Part shown: positions 32,201 through 44,200 of the stretch, piece after piece
How the letters are laid out: every line of letters begins with the position of its first letter
Position numbering within the stretch: the first letter of the stretch is position 1
Assembly: GCA_026413225.1 (NCBI GenBank)
Contig: CM048552.1
Location: forward strand, 213,516,553-213,580,552
DNA length: 64,000 nucleotides
Source of the DNA: Otis tarda
Taxonomy: Eukaryota > Chordata > Aves > Otidiformes > Otididae
Direction: 5' to 3'
The notes under the pieces: model-generated
The model's database searches: none
What the model saw: the letters and a program-made list of their open reading frames with translations, nothing else
Told to the model about the DNA's origin: nothing
Translations under genes and position numbers: made by a program

Positions 32201-35200
32201 AGCCTTAAACACCCACTTTAGATGAGATAAATCACTCTTAAAAGTTGCCCATCTCTCTCACCAGCTTAAACTGAGCACTTACTTACAGGTAGCTAAAATT
32301 AGACGAACACAGGCCAAAGCATTCACTGAACTGGAGGCAGTGGAGAAATTCATATTGACCTGAAGATTAACTTTTTGTTTTGCTGGTTTTAATGTCTTTT
32401 TGCATGTGCTTGTCTCTACAGAGCTCTGTCCAAGACTCCTTCGGCTTTGGCCCTGAATCAAACCCAGCACTGCAAGCAGCTCGAAGGCTTGGTGGTTTCC
32501 CAGGTGCAGCTGTGCCGCAGCAACCTGGAGCTAATGCAGACCATCATCCAGGCAGCACGGGAAGTGGTAAAGACCTGCCGTAAAACGTTCTCGGACATGC
32601 GGTGGAACTGCTCTTCCATTGAGCTGGCTCCTAACTACCTGCTGGACCTAGAGAGAGGTAAACAGCACTGGTGGCTCGGCCGGGACATGAGTGAGTAGAG
32701 TCAGCTGGGCTGGGAAGGGTAGGGGGGATGTGAAGGGACTACGTAGCCAGTTCTCCTGTTCTCTGAGACCATGTTCATCGTTATGGTGCTGGTTATGCCC
32801 AGGAGCTCTTGACTCCAAGACCTGGTCTCTCATAGCTCTTACAAAGCATGCCACCAACCTGGTCTGCTCATCTCATTAGGAGTCATGGTGCACTTGCTCA
32901 CAGCCATGGAGCTGCTGCTCAAGGCATGCAGACTTCCCTTCCAACCCTGACCATTCTATGAATCTATGATTCTATGACTTGTCAAGCAGCACACGCTACA
33001 TGTGAGCTCTCATGGGTCAGAGCATCCTTGCAGGCTCGTGCTGTGGCTCTCTGGCCTCCCATCACCTCCCCCAGCTCCATGCATGCCAGCTCCATGACCA
33101 GCATCCCGCACGGGGGCAAAAGGAGGCAGGAGAGTCCATGACGGGGCTTCTTCACATGCTCCAAGAGCAGATCATACCACAATGGATGAGTTGCCTCATT
33201 CAATGTTCCTCTTTGTCCTGCTGGCATGCTGCTTCATGTTGAAGTGCTCGCTTAGGAGATGTTTTCCAAGCCAGTGATGCCACAGCAGGTCTCAGCTGCA
33301 GGGAGCTGGTGTGTTTACTGTTCTGTGGGGTGCAGATTGTGTAGGTCGCTTTTTGGGGGAGCATTTATCTGTCTCAGGAGGCTGAGCTGGAGTTCTTCTC
33401 TCTTCCAGGCACAAGGGAGTCAGCATTTGTGTATGCGCTTTCTGCTGCTGCCATCAGCCACACCATTGCCAGAGCCTGCACCACCGGGGACCTCCCTGGC
33501 TGTTCCTGTGGTCCCATCCCAGGTGAGACACCTGGACCTGGGTATCGATGGGGAGGATGTGCAGACAACCTCAACTATGGTCTTATCATGGGGTCCAAAT
33601 TTTCAGATGCTCCCATGAAGATGAAAAAATCAGGATCACAAGCCAATAAACTGATGCATCTGCACAACAGTGAAGTAGGGAGACAGGTAACAAATCCACG
33701 AGAGTTACTGTAATTGTACAATCCTCTGTAGTGGTCGGTCGCTCTGCGAGGTTCAGTCTCTATCAGCTAGCGAAAGGAGCAGGTTTCTCCCAGATTGCTC
33801 TGAACTCCTTTGGCCTGCTGGAGACTGTGGCTGTGCAACTCACGCTGGGACTCAGGAGGTCCTGAACGCTGTTGTTGGTCCTATGTAACCATGGGTGGGA
33901 TGTCTCATTGCCACCTTTTCCATAGTGATGATTCCCATATCTGGCAGAATCCGCTTTTAACGGCTTGCGTCTAGTGGATCATGCTTACCACGCCTAGTGC
34001 CTGGTGTGCACAGCGGTGCAAAACCCCATCGCAGCCCTCTGTTGAGCTGGAGAAATGGGTGGGAGGGCTGTAAAGCTGACCACCTGTACCCACCTCTGGG
34101 GCTGCAGCGGTTCCCTAGGCTGGTCCTAGCACACAGCTTAGTCCTTCCAGGGCTGCCTGTGCTTGGGCGCTGGAGCAGATGAGTGTTGGGTGTTGAGCTC
34201 ATTGGCCGCTGACCGTGTAGCTCCGGGCTGAACCCTCCTTTGCAGAGCACAACCGTGTTGAACTTGCCTCCTCTGGGTGTTTTTGTCTGCCATTCCCACT
34301 CTATCTGTTTTTTTTTTTAAATTTTATCTTCGTAATGTCTTGAGGTTTTGTTTTAATCGCAATGGGCAAATTTTTGTTTGGGATGTGGCGTTGCCATGGC
34401 TGGTGCATTCAGCCCTTCCTGGCAGCGTCCTGCCATGCCCTGCAGAAACAAGAGCAGTGCAGAAACAAAGTGAAAGGCTCTTTTGGCCCCATGGCCAGCA
34501 GAAAGGCAGAGTGAGGGTGCCCTGAACCCATCAGAGCCTTGACGTCTCTGTTACCCCACGGATGTTAATGATCTATTTATTGATTGCTTTGATTTTCAGC
34601 TCCTTAGGAAATTAGAAGGTGGAAATGCAGCCCTGTGTAGATATCTGATCAAAATTCAAAATACTCTTCTGTCTGCTGGCTGCAAAGCTGCCTTGGTGAA
34701 AGTAGTCCCAGGCTGACAGTGATCACCAAGGAGCTGTGGGATCTCATTCCCTTTGCACAGTAGCTACTCTAGAGTGACTGTGCAAAAATCAGAGCAGCAG
34801 CCCTTTTCTATAGCAGTCCTTGCTGGGAAAATACCTTCTTTAGCAAGCTTGTGGGATGTTTGGAGGTAAGAGAAGGGCATTTCCTAACTCCTGCATTCCT
34901 TTTTGCAGGTCTTGAAAGCCTCTCTTGAAATGAAATGTAAGTGCCATGGAGTTTCTGGGTCATGCTCTATCAAGACCTGTTGGAAAGGCCTTCAAGAGCT
35001 GCGAGACATTGCATTGGACCTCAAAAACAAGTATTTATCAGCCACCAAGGTCGTTCACCGGCCCATGGGCACACGCAAATACCTCGTCCCAAAGGATATT
35101 GATATCAGGCCGGTTAAAGAGACAGAGCTGATTTACCTGCAGAGCTCGCCCGATTTCTGCATGAAGAACGAGAAAGTGGGGTCGCACGGGACCCAGGACA

Positions 35201-38200
35201 GGTGAGGGTTTCTGCAGTGGGTGCTGACTGCGCTCTGAGCCCCAAAGAGGGAAGGGGAAAAGGGCAACGTGTATGAATAAGAGGCAAATAATTGTGGAGG
35301 TAGCACATGCATGCAGGTAAAGAGCATCTCTAACATATGGTATGGTCAACAGATGCCCAAACCTATCAGTGGTGGCTGTGGCCAAGAAAAGGCTGCAGAC
35401 ACCTTTTACGTTGTACAGGCAGACAGAAGATGATACCTTTAGAATTTCCCCAGGCAGCACACCTCTGCAGGAACTTGTAGTGATCGGGCAGCTGCTTTAT
35501 GCTGTGTTGAGTCTTTCTAAGTAATTTCTTGCAGTCATTGCTCATGTGATGAGTTGTTACTCTACTGTAAGGCTCCTCTAAGTAGGCAAGTGTTAACCCA
35601 ATTAGAAGCAGTGTTCCTAGGCAGCTTTAAAAAAAGCCCTGCAAACTACAATGCTGATTTTTTAGGATTTTTCTTCCACTGCTTTTTAATTTCTAGATTT
35701 TTTGGTAGGTGGCTGCAATGGCTGGATTTCACGCTGTCTCATTAGTTGCGATCTGCTGACTTGGCTTTCTTCAGCTAGTTCTCATCATTCTTCTTTGTGT
35801 TACTTTGTGGTGGAGACTCAGTCAGTCAAGTTGCAAGGAGCATGCACCTGCCCTTTTGTGGTGTGTCTTTATTGTAACTGGTGTTGGACGTAGTGGTCTT
35901 TCCATTGTGCATTGAGAAGTTCAATGGAGCGAAGGTTTTTCTGTGACAGAAATTAAGTAAATGACCCAAATGCAGAAAAGATACATCCTCTTTGGATATC
36001 TTTCATTCACGTGAAGTGTTTTGAGAGGGTACTTTAGAAGATATCCTTTGGCAATGGCCATTTAATCTGTAATTCTGTAGACAATATATCAGCTTTCAAC
36101 TGGTGGAGCAGCTGATCAGGAGATGATGACAGTTGAGTGAGAAAAGCGTGTCCTTTTTGTTCTCTGACATTTTGTGGCAGTTACAGTTTTGTATCTTCCA
36201 TGAGGACCAAACCCAACAATTGGACTGCTCAACAACAGTGTTTATCTGGCAGCTCTGTGGTGGGAACACCAGGCTGATGCTCATCACCGGCCCAGCAGTG
36301 GAGCAGTAATTAGGGAGTGAAGATCTTTATGAGTCACTGAGGGCTGCAGGGAAAAAGCATGCATTGAAACTGGTTTCTGAGGAAAACATAATTTAGGTGG
36401 AAGCAATGTTTTTGTGAATTTGTGTGGATTTCGAGAAATTTGTGTCTTGAGAAAGACCTTTTTGTTGTTTTGCAATGAAAAAATTGTGGAGGTTATTTGG
36501 AAATTAGCTTTATAGTAATTGTGTGAAATCAGCAGGTTGTGTTAAAATCAAACTGAATTTGTTACAGATTTGCCAAGTAAAACATTTTTCGAGAGCTGAA
36601 GTCCTTTTAAGGAGGAGGGAGGCGTGACTTCTTCTTCATCTAACTTAATTTTACAGCAGATTTTGCCTTTTTATCCCAGCTAAGGATGAAAAATATGTCA
36701 AGATCTTGAAAGAGGTTTCTTTTTTTTTTCTTCTGAGGACAGGAAAATGTGTATTGCAGGCGTCCGTTTATCCCAGCTGGGTGACAGCAGTGATTGTGAG
36801 CCTGCCAGGCGAGGGTCCACGCAAAGTGAGATTGAGTGAGGATTTAGAGGACTGAGATATTAAGGCAGGAAGGGATGACTTTCAAAAGGAATTTGTCAAG
36901 AAATATTCCTTATTCTCAGGTACACAAGATGGTGATGGCCATGGGAGGGGAGGAGGGCGAGGTAGTCCCGTGTTGAGCTGCAGGCGTCTCTCAGGCCAAG
37001 TTTTAGGATCACGTGTAGTTACGCTCATTTTCTTGGCAATCCATCTGCCAGCTCTTGAGGGGATGCCTGGTGTCTCAAAATTGCCACGTGTAACCCAAAC
37101 CATACCAGCCCCTTTTCTGCATTACGTTAGCAGAGGAAATAAGTGTAAAACGCACACAACGTGTTTGTAGATTGGTCCCTTCTTTCCGGGGGGAGTGGGG
37201 AAATGGAAGGGAGTTTCCCTAACTTCCTCCTCCCATGGATGCTTCTTCCCTTCTCAATTTTTCTCTCACGGAGAGGACGTCAAAATGTATTTTAAACGCG
37301 GTGGCTCCGTTCCAGCCGGCCACGGGGCCGCAGAGATAGCAGCTAATGACAGGGAAGAGGGAGAAGGAACACAAAAGGGATGCTGTTAGAGAGGGCAGGG
37401 AAAAACGTCGTTTGTGCTTACTCCAAAAAGATGTAAAAACACTCGCATGGAAATAGCCCAAACAGGTTTTTATTTTCTAAGTCAAGTCCCGGAGGCATCT
37501 TAACATTTTATCCTTGTGCACATCAAAATTTTCTGGGGAAGATCCTGCTGTTTCCTACTGGGCTAATTTTTAAAGTCTTTTATGGCAAATGCAATCAAAA
37601 AGCGATTTTTCGTGGTGGTCCCTCAGTTCATTTTTTTCTCTTCTCTTCTTCCACCACCTGCCTATTTCCTCTTTGACCTTTTTCTGGCCATGAACATGGG
37701 TGCAGGGATCAGCCCACAGGATGTTACAGTGCAGACCCCTCTCACCACACTCCAGGAGACCTTGATCTGGGCAGCTTCAGCAGCAGAGTGGATTAAAAAA
37801 ATTCAGATTGCTGCATTTTTCATTACAAAAAAAAAAAAAAAAAAGAGTAGTTTTGCATCATATGGAGAAAAAGTCCTTTCCTCCCTCCCACTCCCCCAGG
37901 TCCGGCGCTCGCTCGGAGCGCGCTGGAAGCAGGACAGAGGTTGATGGCTCAGTTGCAACACCTTGGATGTATTGGGTTTCAGGGTATGCTGTAGGGAACA
38001 ATCCTGCACCGGCAGGTGGGTGGAAGGAATAATCTAATCAGTCGCTTCCATCTCTCTAATTATCCCTCGCATTATGCAGACTTATTGTGTGTTTTTCAGG
38101 CAGGAGAGGGAATTGAATTACCTTGTAGTGGAACCTCGTGAAAATCCACTCAGAAAACATGCACCCAGTTACTCAAATGCCTTTCAGAGCTCTTCGCTGA

Positions 38201-41200
38201 AAGGATTTCAAAGCCTGATTTTGAAAAAAAAAAAGCCTGAAATGTTTTCCAACACACCTTGGCCTTTCTTAGTTTCATGTTGAAATTAGAAATGGTTTGC
38301 AAATTTGCATACCTCCAAGCGCTTGGGGTGTATCTAGATTTCAAAGCCAGGGAGCTGAACCCGAACCCGAGATTTGAAGCCTCTTTGAAGTGCCCAAAAT
38401 CTGATTAAGGAGCTGAGTTTTGCAACCGTTGTCCCAGGCTCCTGCAAGCAGACTGGCTGCAACAGCAGCCCTCATCCACTCCAGCCAAACGCCATGGGCT
38501 CGTATGCCACCCTCATGCTTTCATAGCCGATAAAAAATGGTCTGGAGAAAAATATAAAGAAGCTGAGCTGTGGAGCAGCAAGTGGATTGTACAACTTTCA
38601 ATACAACAAATTAACCACGAGGAAAAAAATCTGTGTGTTCCCGCTTCAGAGCTTTCTGGGACAGAAGCACCCTATAACTCATCTTTTAAAAAGGTAGTTT
38701 GGTTTCTCCTGCCTGAAAAATTTGTTATTGAGTAAATTATAAATAATAGCAGATTATAAAATTGAGATCTCTTTTGTGAGAAAATAAGCAAAAGTATTAA
38801 CCTTCTTTATCAGTAGGGTGCAACGTATCGTATTTCAAAGGCTGTTGAAGGTCCCTTAAGGAATCCGAGGAAAGGGAAATTCTGCCGCACATGGGAAAGC
38901 CTCCAGCTCCTGAAGCCTTGCAAAGATAACCGAGCTGTTTATTACTGATCTTTTGCAGAGCAGTCTTGGAGCTGAGCAAATGCCGCTTCCTCCCTGCTGA
39001 AGACGGGAAGGTCTCTCAGGCTGCAGAAATTGGGCTGCAACGTTTCATTGCAGCTAAGCGGAGTTGATCAACCACCACTCCTTAGCTGACTCACTTTGGC
39101 CACAAATGTGACCATTCTTTGGCAATTGCTCCTTGCTCACTTATTCGTTCTTTTCTGCAGTAAAAAAATAACTTAGTCTTAACTATCTTCCAAGGTATCT
39201 TGGGCTGGTACATTTCATTGGACAGGAACATGCATGAAGTTTGCTGAGCACGCATCTTCTGCTAGTTGATGACCACAAAGACTGAGTGGACGGTGGTTGC
39301 CTCTTTGCCATCTTGGTGGTCCTAGCAGCAGGGCTGATCAAATGTTGCAAAGAAAGGATGTGGTGGTTTTCAGTGTTCAACTACAGCCCTTTGCTTTGAA
39401 ACCACTTGTTTCCTGCCACCCTGAAAATATGCTTCACCTTGTGTGGTTATAGAATCACAGAAGGGTTTGGGTGGGAAGGGACCTTCAAAGCCCACCCAGC
39501 CCAACCCCCCTGCAAGGAGCAGGGACATCTCCAACCACATCAGGTTGCTCACAGCCCCGGCCAACCTGGCCTGGAATGTTTGCAGGGATGGGGCATCCAC
39601 CACCTCTGGGCAAGCTGTTCCTGTGTTCTACCACCCTCACTGTACAAATTTTTTTTCCTAATATCTAATCTGAATTGACTTCCCTCTATTTTAAAACCAT
39701 TACCCCTCATCCTATTGCAACAGGCCCTTCTGAAAAGTCTCTCCCCATCTTTCCTATCAGCCCCCTTTGGGCACTGGTAGGCCGCTATCAGGTCTCCCTG
39801 GAGCCTCCTCTTCTCCAGGCTGAACATTATGTGGGCAATGAGATTTCTTAGCAGAAGCACTCACACTTAAGTGGGGAAGAGTGGTGGTTATGGGTAGACA
39901 ACAGCATTTGGTGTTTGTTTTTTGTTACAGCCTCTTTTAATTTCTGTCACTCAGTGAGGGCACAAGAAGCAATACGATGAACTTTGGCTTTGACCTGGTT
40001 ATCATGTCTATGATGATAGAGTAATTTTTGGAACCACTATCAGACGTGCCACACTTTTTTCATGGGTTGCAACAAATGATGAATGAAGAATAGCAAATAA
40101 TTCTTCTGTGAGTGTCACAGAAGTTTAAATTGAAGAGAAATCAGGAAAATAGCAGTTTTCTGTTCCTCCCACCTGCAGTGGAAGAGCTTTCCCAGGGCAA
40201 TGTGCATGTAGCTGGTGCCCATTCCAGCAGTTGGGCCAGCCGTGCTTTCTTGGGCTTTTTCTTGGCTCATCCCTGGGGAAGATTGAATTCTTCCCACTTT
40301 GCAAGACCTGGATTTGACCATAAAGATTCCTGAACAGATTTGTAAATAATACATTTATTGGTGGAAAGAGTAATTTCACACAGTAAAATTGTAGTGGATA
40401 GTGAATTCAGGGGATAAAAAAAAATGCAGCTAGCTCTCCTAAACAAACTTAGTCCCTCTGCATCAAAATGGTGTGGAAGTTAAGGAACATCGGGGCAGGG
40501 AATGACTTTCCTGGATCCTGGAATGGAGCCTGATCTTTTGGTTTTTTTTTTTGTTTATCTTAATTTAAATTTACCTTTTAATATTTTTTTTTTTCAAATC
40601 AAACTCATCATTTTGTGTCCTCTTTTCTCTGCCTATAAAGAACGTTTCTTGTCTCCCCTTTTTGTAATGATCTTTTACACATGGGATCTTTTACACAGCT
40701 TTTCTTACAAACTTCTCTACATCAGTTCCTTCAACCTTTTCTCTTTTCTGAACTGCTCCTCTGACTCTCCTGGGAACATTCCCACATTTGTCTGGATCTT
40801 TCTCAAAGTGTGTTGCTTACTTTGCATTTTAATCCGCTCTCACAAAATGCTCTCAGCTCCTTTTGCCCCAGAGTTATCCACAATTTTTTCAGCTCACTCT
40901 CTACTCCTCATTTATGAAAATACAGGCTGGTTCCAGGATCTCCCTTGACATCTCCTTGCTGACATGTACTATTGATAACTCTCTTTCGTACAGTTGTACA
41001 GTGTCAGTCTCTAGTCGTTCCTTGTGGGTGAGAAAGCAATTTAAAAGTAGTTAAGATCCTGCCCTCAAAATCTTATACGAAGCTGTTTGATGTATTTTTA
41101 GCCAATGTCCATTGTGCTATATACCTCCTGGGGGATTTGAATTATTTTTTCTCTTTCTTTTATATACTGCTGTATGACTCGACATTCCTGGAGCAAGGGG

Positions 41201-44200
41201 CACTAAAAAAATGAATAGAATTTCATTTAAAAGAGAAAAAATTAAAATACTTCTTTACACAGCGGTACTGTCTTCTGGGACTTGTGGCTGCTGGAGTTCA
41301 TGGAGGCAGATGGTTTCCTTGAGGTCATAAAGAGATGAGACAAACCCATGGCCAAGATGCCCACAAGGGGATACAGACACGTACCTTCCGTCATCCTTAA
41401 TGCACCAGTGCAGGTGCTGGTGGTGTACGAGGAAAAGGACCACAGAAAGTGACCAGATTCGTGTTTTCTTCCCAGAAATGACTCAGAGTGACTTTTTCTA
41501 ATGTACTTATAAGGAGCTTCCACTTATCAATAGGACAGATAGAGTGAGGTCCCAGCGGACATCTGACCCATCCCTGTCATCATATGTTATTATTGTGGGT
41601 GACACAGTACAGAGTGAGCCTCAGTTTGGCTCTCAGATGCCACTTGGGCAACCAAAAAAATCTATTCTTATATCTGCTGATGAAACAGAAGTGAACTGGG
41701 ATCCACAATGAAATTGTGAAATCTCCCCATAGCTTTTAAAATTAAAATATCCCAGGAGGTAACTGTGAGGTGGCTTAGCCTCTCCATCTAGGGGAAGACT
41801 CTTAGAAGTGCTGAGGTGTCCTTCACCGTCTCTGACGAGGAGCCACCCCCATGATCAGGCTGTTTGGGCTCAGGGAGCGATGTACCGCAATGTTTCTGCA
41901 AATGAGGGCTGGAAAGGGAAGATTTTGGACAGGCATATTGAGTGGGATTTGTCCAGTCAGCAGGGCTGACCTCCTCCCTTCTTGCACAAAGAAGGAAAAA
42001 GCGCTGTGACAATAGGAAAGGCTGTTCCTGAGCCAGGACCTTGGCTAGGATTACGGCCTAAGCATCGTTTTTCACTGGTCTTCCAAGTGTTTCTAGAGGT
42101 TACGGTGTTGTGTTAAGATGCAATCGCTTGCCTTCGTATTTTCTCTCCGAGGCTCAGGAGGAGGGCATTTCTCTGAGTTGCTGGAATTGTGCTGGACCAG
42201 GCCCAAAACAAATGAGATTGAACTTAACCCAACAGCGGGGAGCCTGGTGAGATCGCAGCCGTGGGCTCTGAAAGCAGATGCTTGGGGGCAGCTTCTGTGG
42301 GTAAACTCTGGTCTTTTGTCTTCCCCCACTTGTTTTTTTTTGGTTTTTTTTGGTTTTTTTTTAATGTATAGATACAGCTGAGAAATTACCTCTGCTTCAG
42401 CTTGTTTAAAGAAAAACAAAGGCAATTCATCCAGGCCTGTGCTTTAAAACAGAAAGCAAAATCTCTGGTTAGTGGCATTGTCAGGAAAGTTTTCTAGGAG
42501 CTCATTTAGGTTCTGGATGGGGTCAAAAGCTTTGTTTTGGCCATTCAACCCACCCATCCAGAATGTCCCTCTTCCTTTATTCAAATCTGAGGGAAAGTTG
42601 GGGATTTTTTAAATAAGATTTTGGTTTTTTCCTTTCTTTGCTTCAGGTTAGATGGGATGGGAACAGCTATGGAAAGGTATCTCTCCTACTAGATCCACTT
42701 TTTTTTTTTTTTTTTTTTGGCAAGCCATAGGAGGAGGTGCAAGGAAAGGAAGATTTCCAGGTGTCAACACAGTAGGTAGAAGAGTTTTGCTCTGAGTGAG
42801 GTAAATTTAACTGCTGGGCGCCTTGTACATTTGGGAAGTGAATATCCTCAATGGTGAACTGGAGTCAGAGGGGACACATATTCCTTTTCTTGGCCATTTT
42901 AATGAGCTCTCAGCACAAGGTGGCACGGATGCACTGCACATCCATCACCGTGCTTCTGCAGCCTCCCCATCCTCGCTAGGTGAACCCCCAGGTAACAACC
43001 TCTCCACCCACTGGTAAAGCAGAGTAAGGTTGTCAAACACTCTCCACTCTTCTAGTGTCAACACGCCTATATTTGAACCTTTGCTCTGAATATTTAATGC
43101 ATTTACTAATACATTTATGAGGAGTCATTTGGAGGTTTCCTGGCGGAGGGGCCCTGGCTCGCAGGGGCAGTAACAACGCCTTTGGCTCAGCGTTAGGCAA
43201 ACAGGCTCAGTGTGGTTGCAGACTTCGGCTTCGGTAGAGGCTTTCAAAGGTTTGTCAATATTTACACACACTCCCGAATGAGGGGGAGCGAAGGGGGGGC
43301 CCTTTAAGCATTGAACCTGGAGAGGAATGCGAGTCAGAAATAACAAACAGGAGGCCTGCCTGACTCAGAAAAAAATAAGGGAAGAACAAGAACAAAATCT
43401 CAACACCTCATTAATCCCGTAACTTCTCCTAAAGCATTACCTCATGAGGAATTCCCATAAATCTCATGGATTTGTTTTCATCTATTGATGGAGTCAGCTC
43501 AAGAGTCCAACTCATGCTCCTCTCTCCTTTCACTGCCCCAAACCAGCCTCAGAATGTTTCTGCCCAAAATAGCCATGCAGAATAAGATTTAGGAGAGATG
43601 CCAGCAATTCCCCCACTCTCCAAACTGCCTTTCTTACAGTAGTTTCAAGAATCATAGAACCATAGAATAGTTTGGGTTGGAAGGGAACTTTAAAGGTCCA
43701 ACCCCCCTGCAAGAAGCAGGGACATCTCCAACCAGATCAGGTTGCTCAGAACCCCATGCAGTCCATCAAGTTCACAGCCCCACAGTGTTCATGATGAGAT
43801 CTGTTACCCTACAGTGCTAGTGTCCAGGCAAGCATCTGACCAAAGAACACTTCCACCCTGGGCTATCTTCACAGCCCATGGAGAAATGTCGTCTCTAGGA
43901 CCTGGTTCATCTCATCCAAAAGTCAATGCTTGTTACATTGTCGTGTCCCAACATGACAACATAGAATCATAGAATGGTTTGGGCTGGAAAGGACCTTCTA
44001 AGGCCATCCAGTCCAACCCCTCTGCAAGGAGCAGGGACATCTCCAACCAGATCAGGTTGCTCACAGCCCCATCCAACCTGGCCTGGAATGTTTCCAGGGA
44101 TGGGGCATCCACCACCTTTCTGGGCAACCTGGGACAGTGTTCCACCACCCGCAGAGTAAAAATTTGTTTCCTGATGTCCAGTCTGAATCTCCCCTCTTTT

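Larger units (their letters stand above)
23281..32421 (+). other. WNT11 intron between coding exons 1 and 2 (9141 bp)
   Basis: GT at 23281-23282 and AG at 32420-32421. It contains an antisense CR1 at 24656-24790 and a CpG-rich patch at about 27180-27620. A possible CR1 remnant near 29347-29391 was considered too weak to annotate. Homopolymer T runs occur near 31561-31571 and 31967-31978. AT-rich homeodomain-like words lie near 31880-31915. No internal gene recognised. The 177-codon minus-strand frame at 23925-24458 has no family resemblance. Confidence 0.9.
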
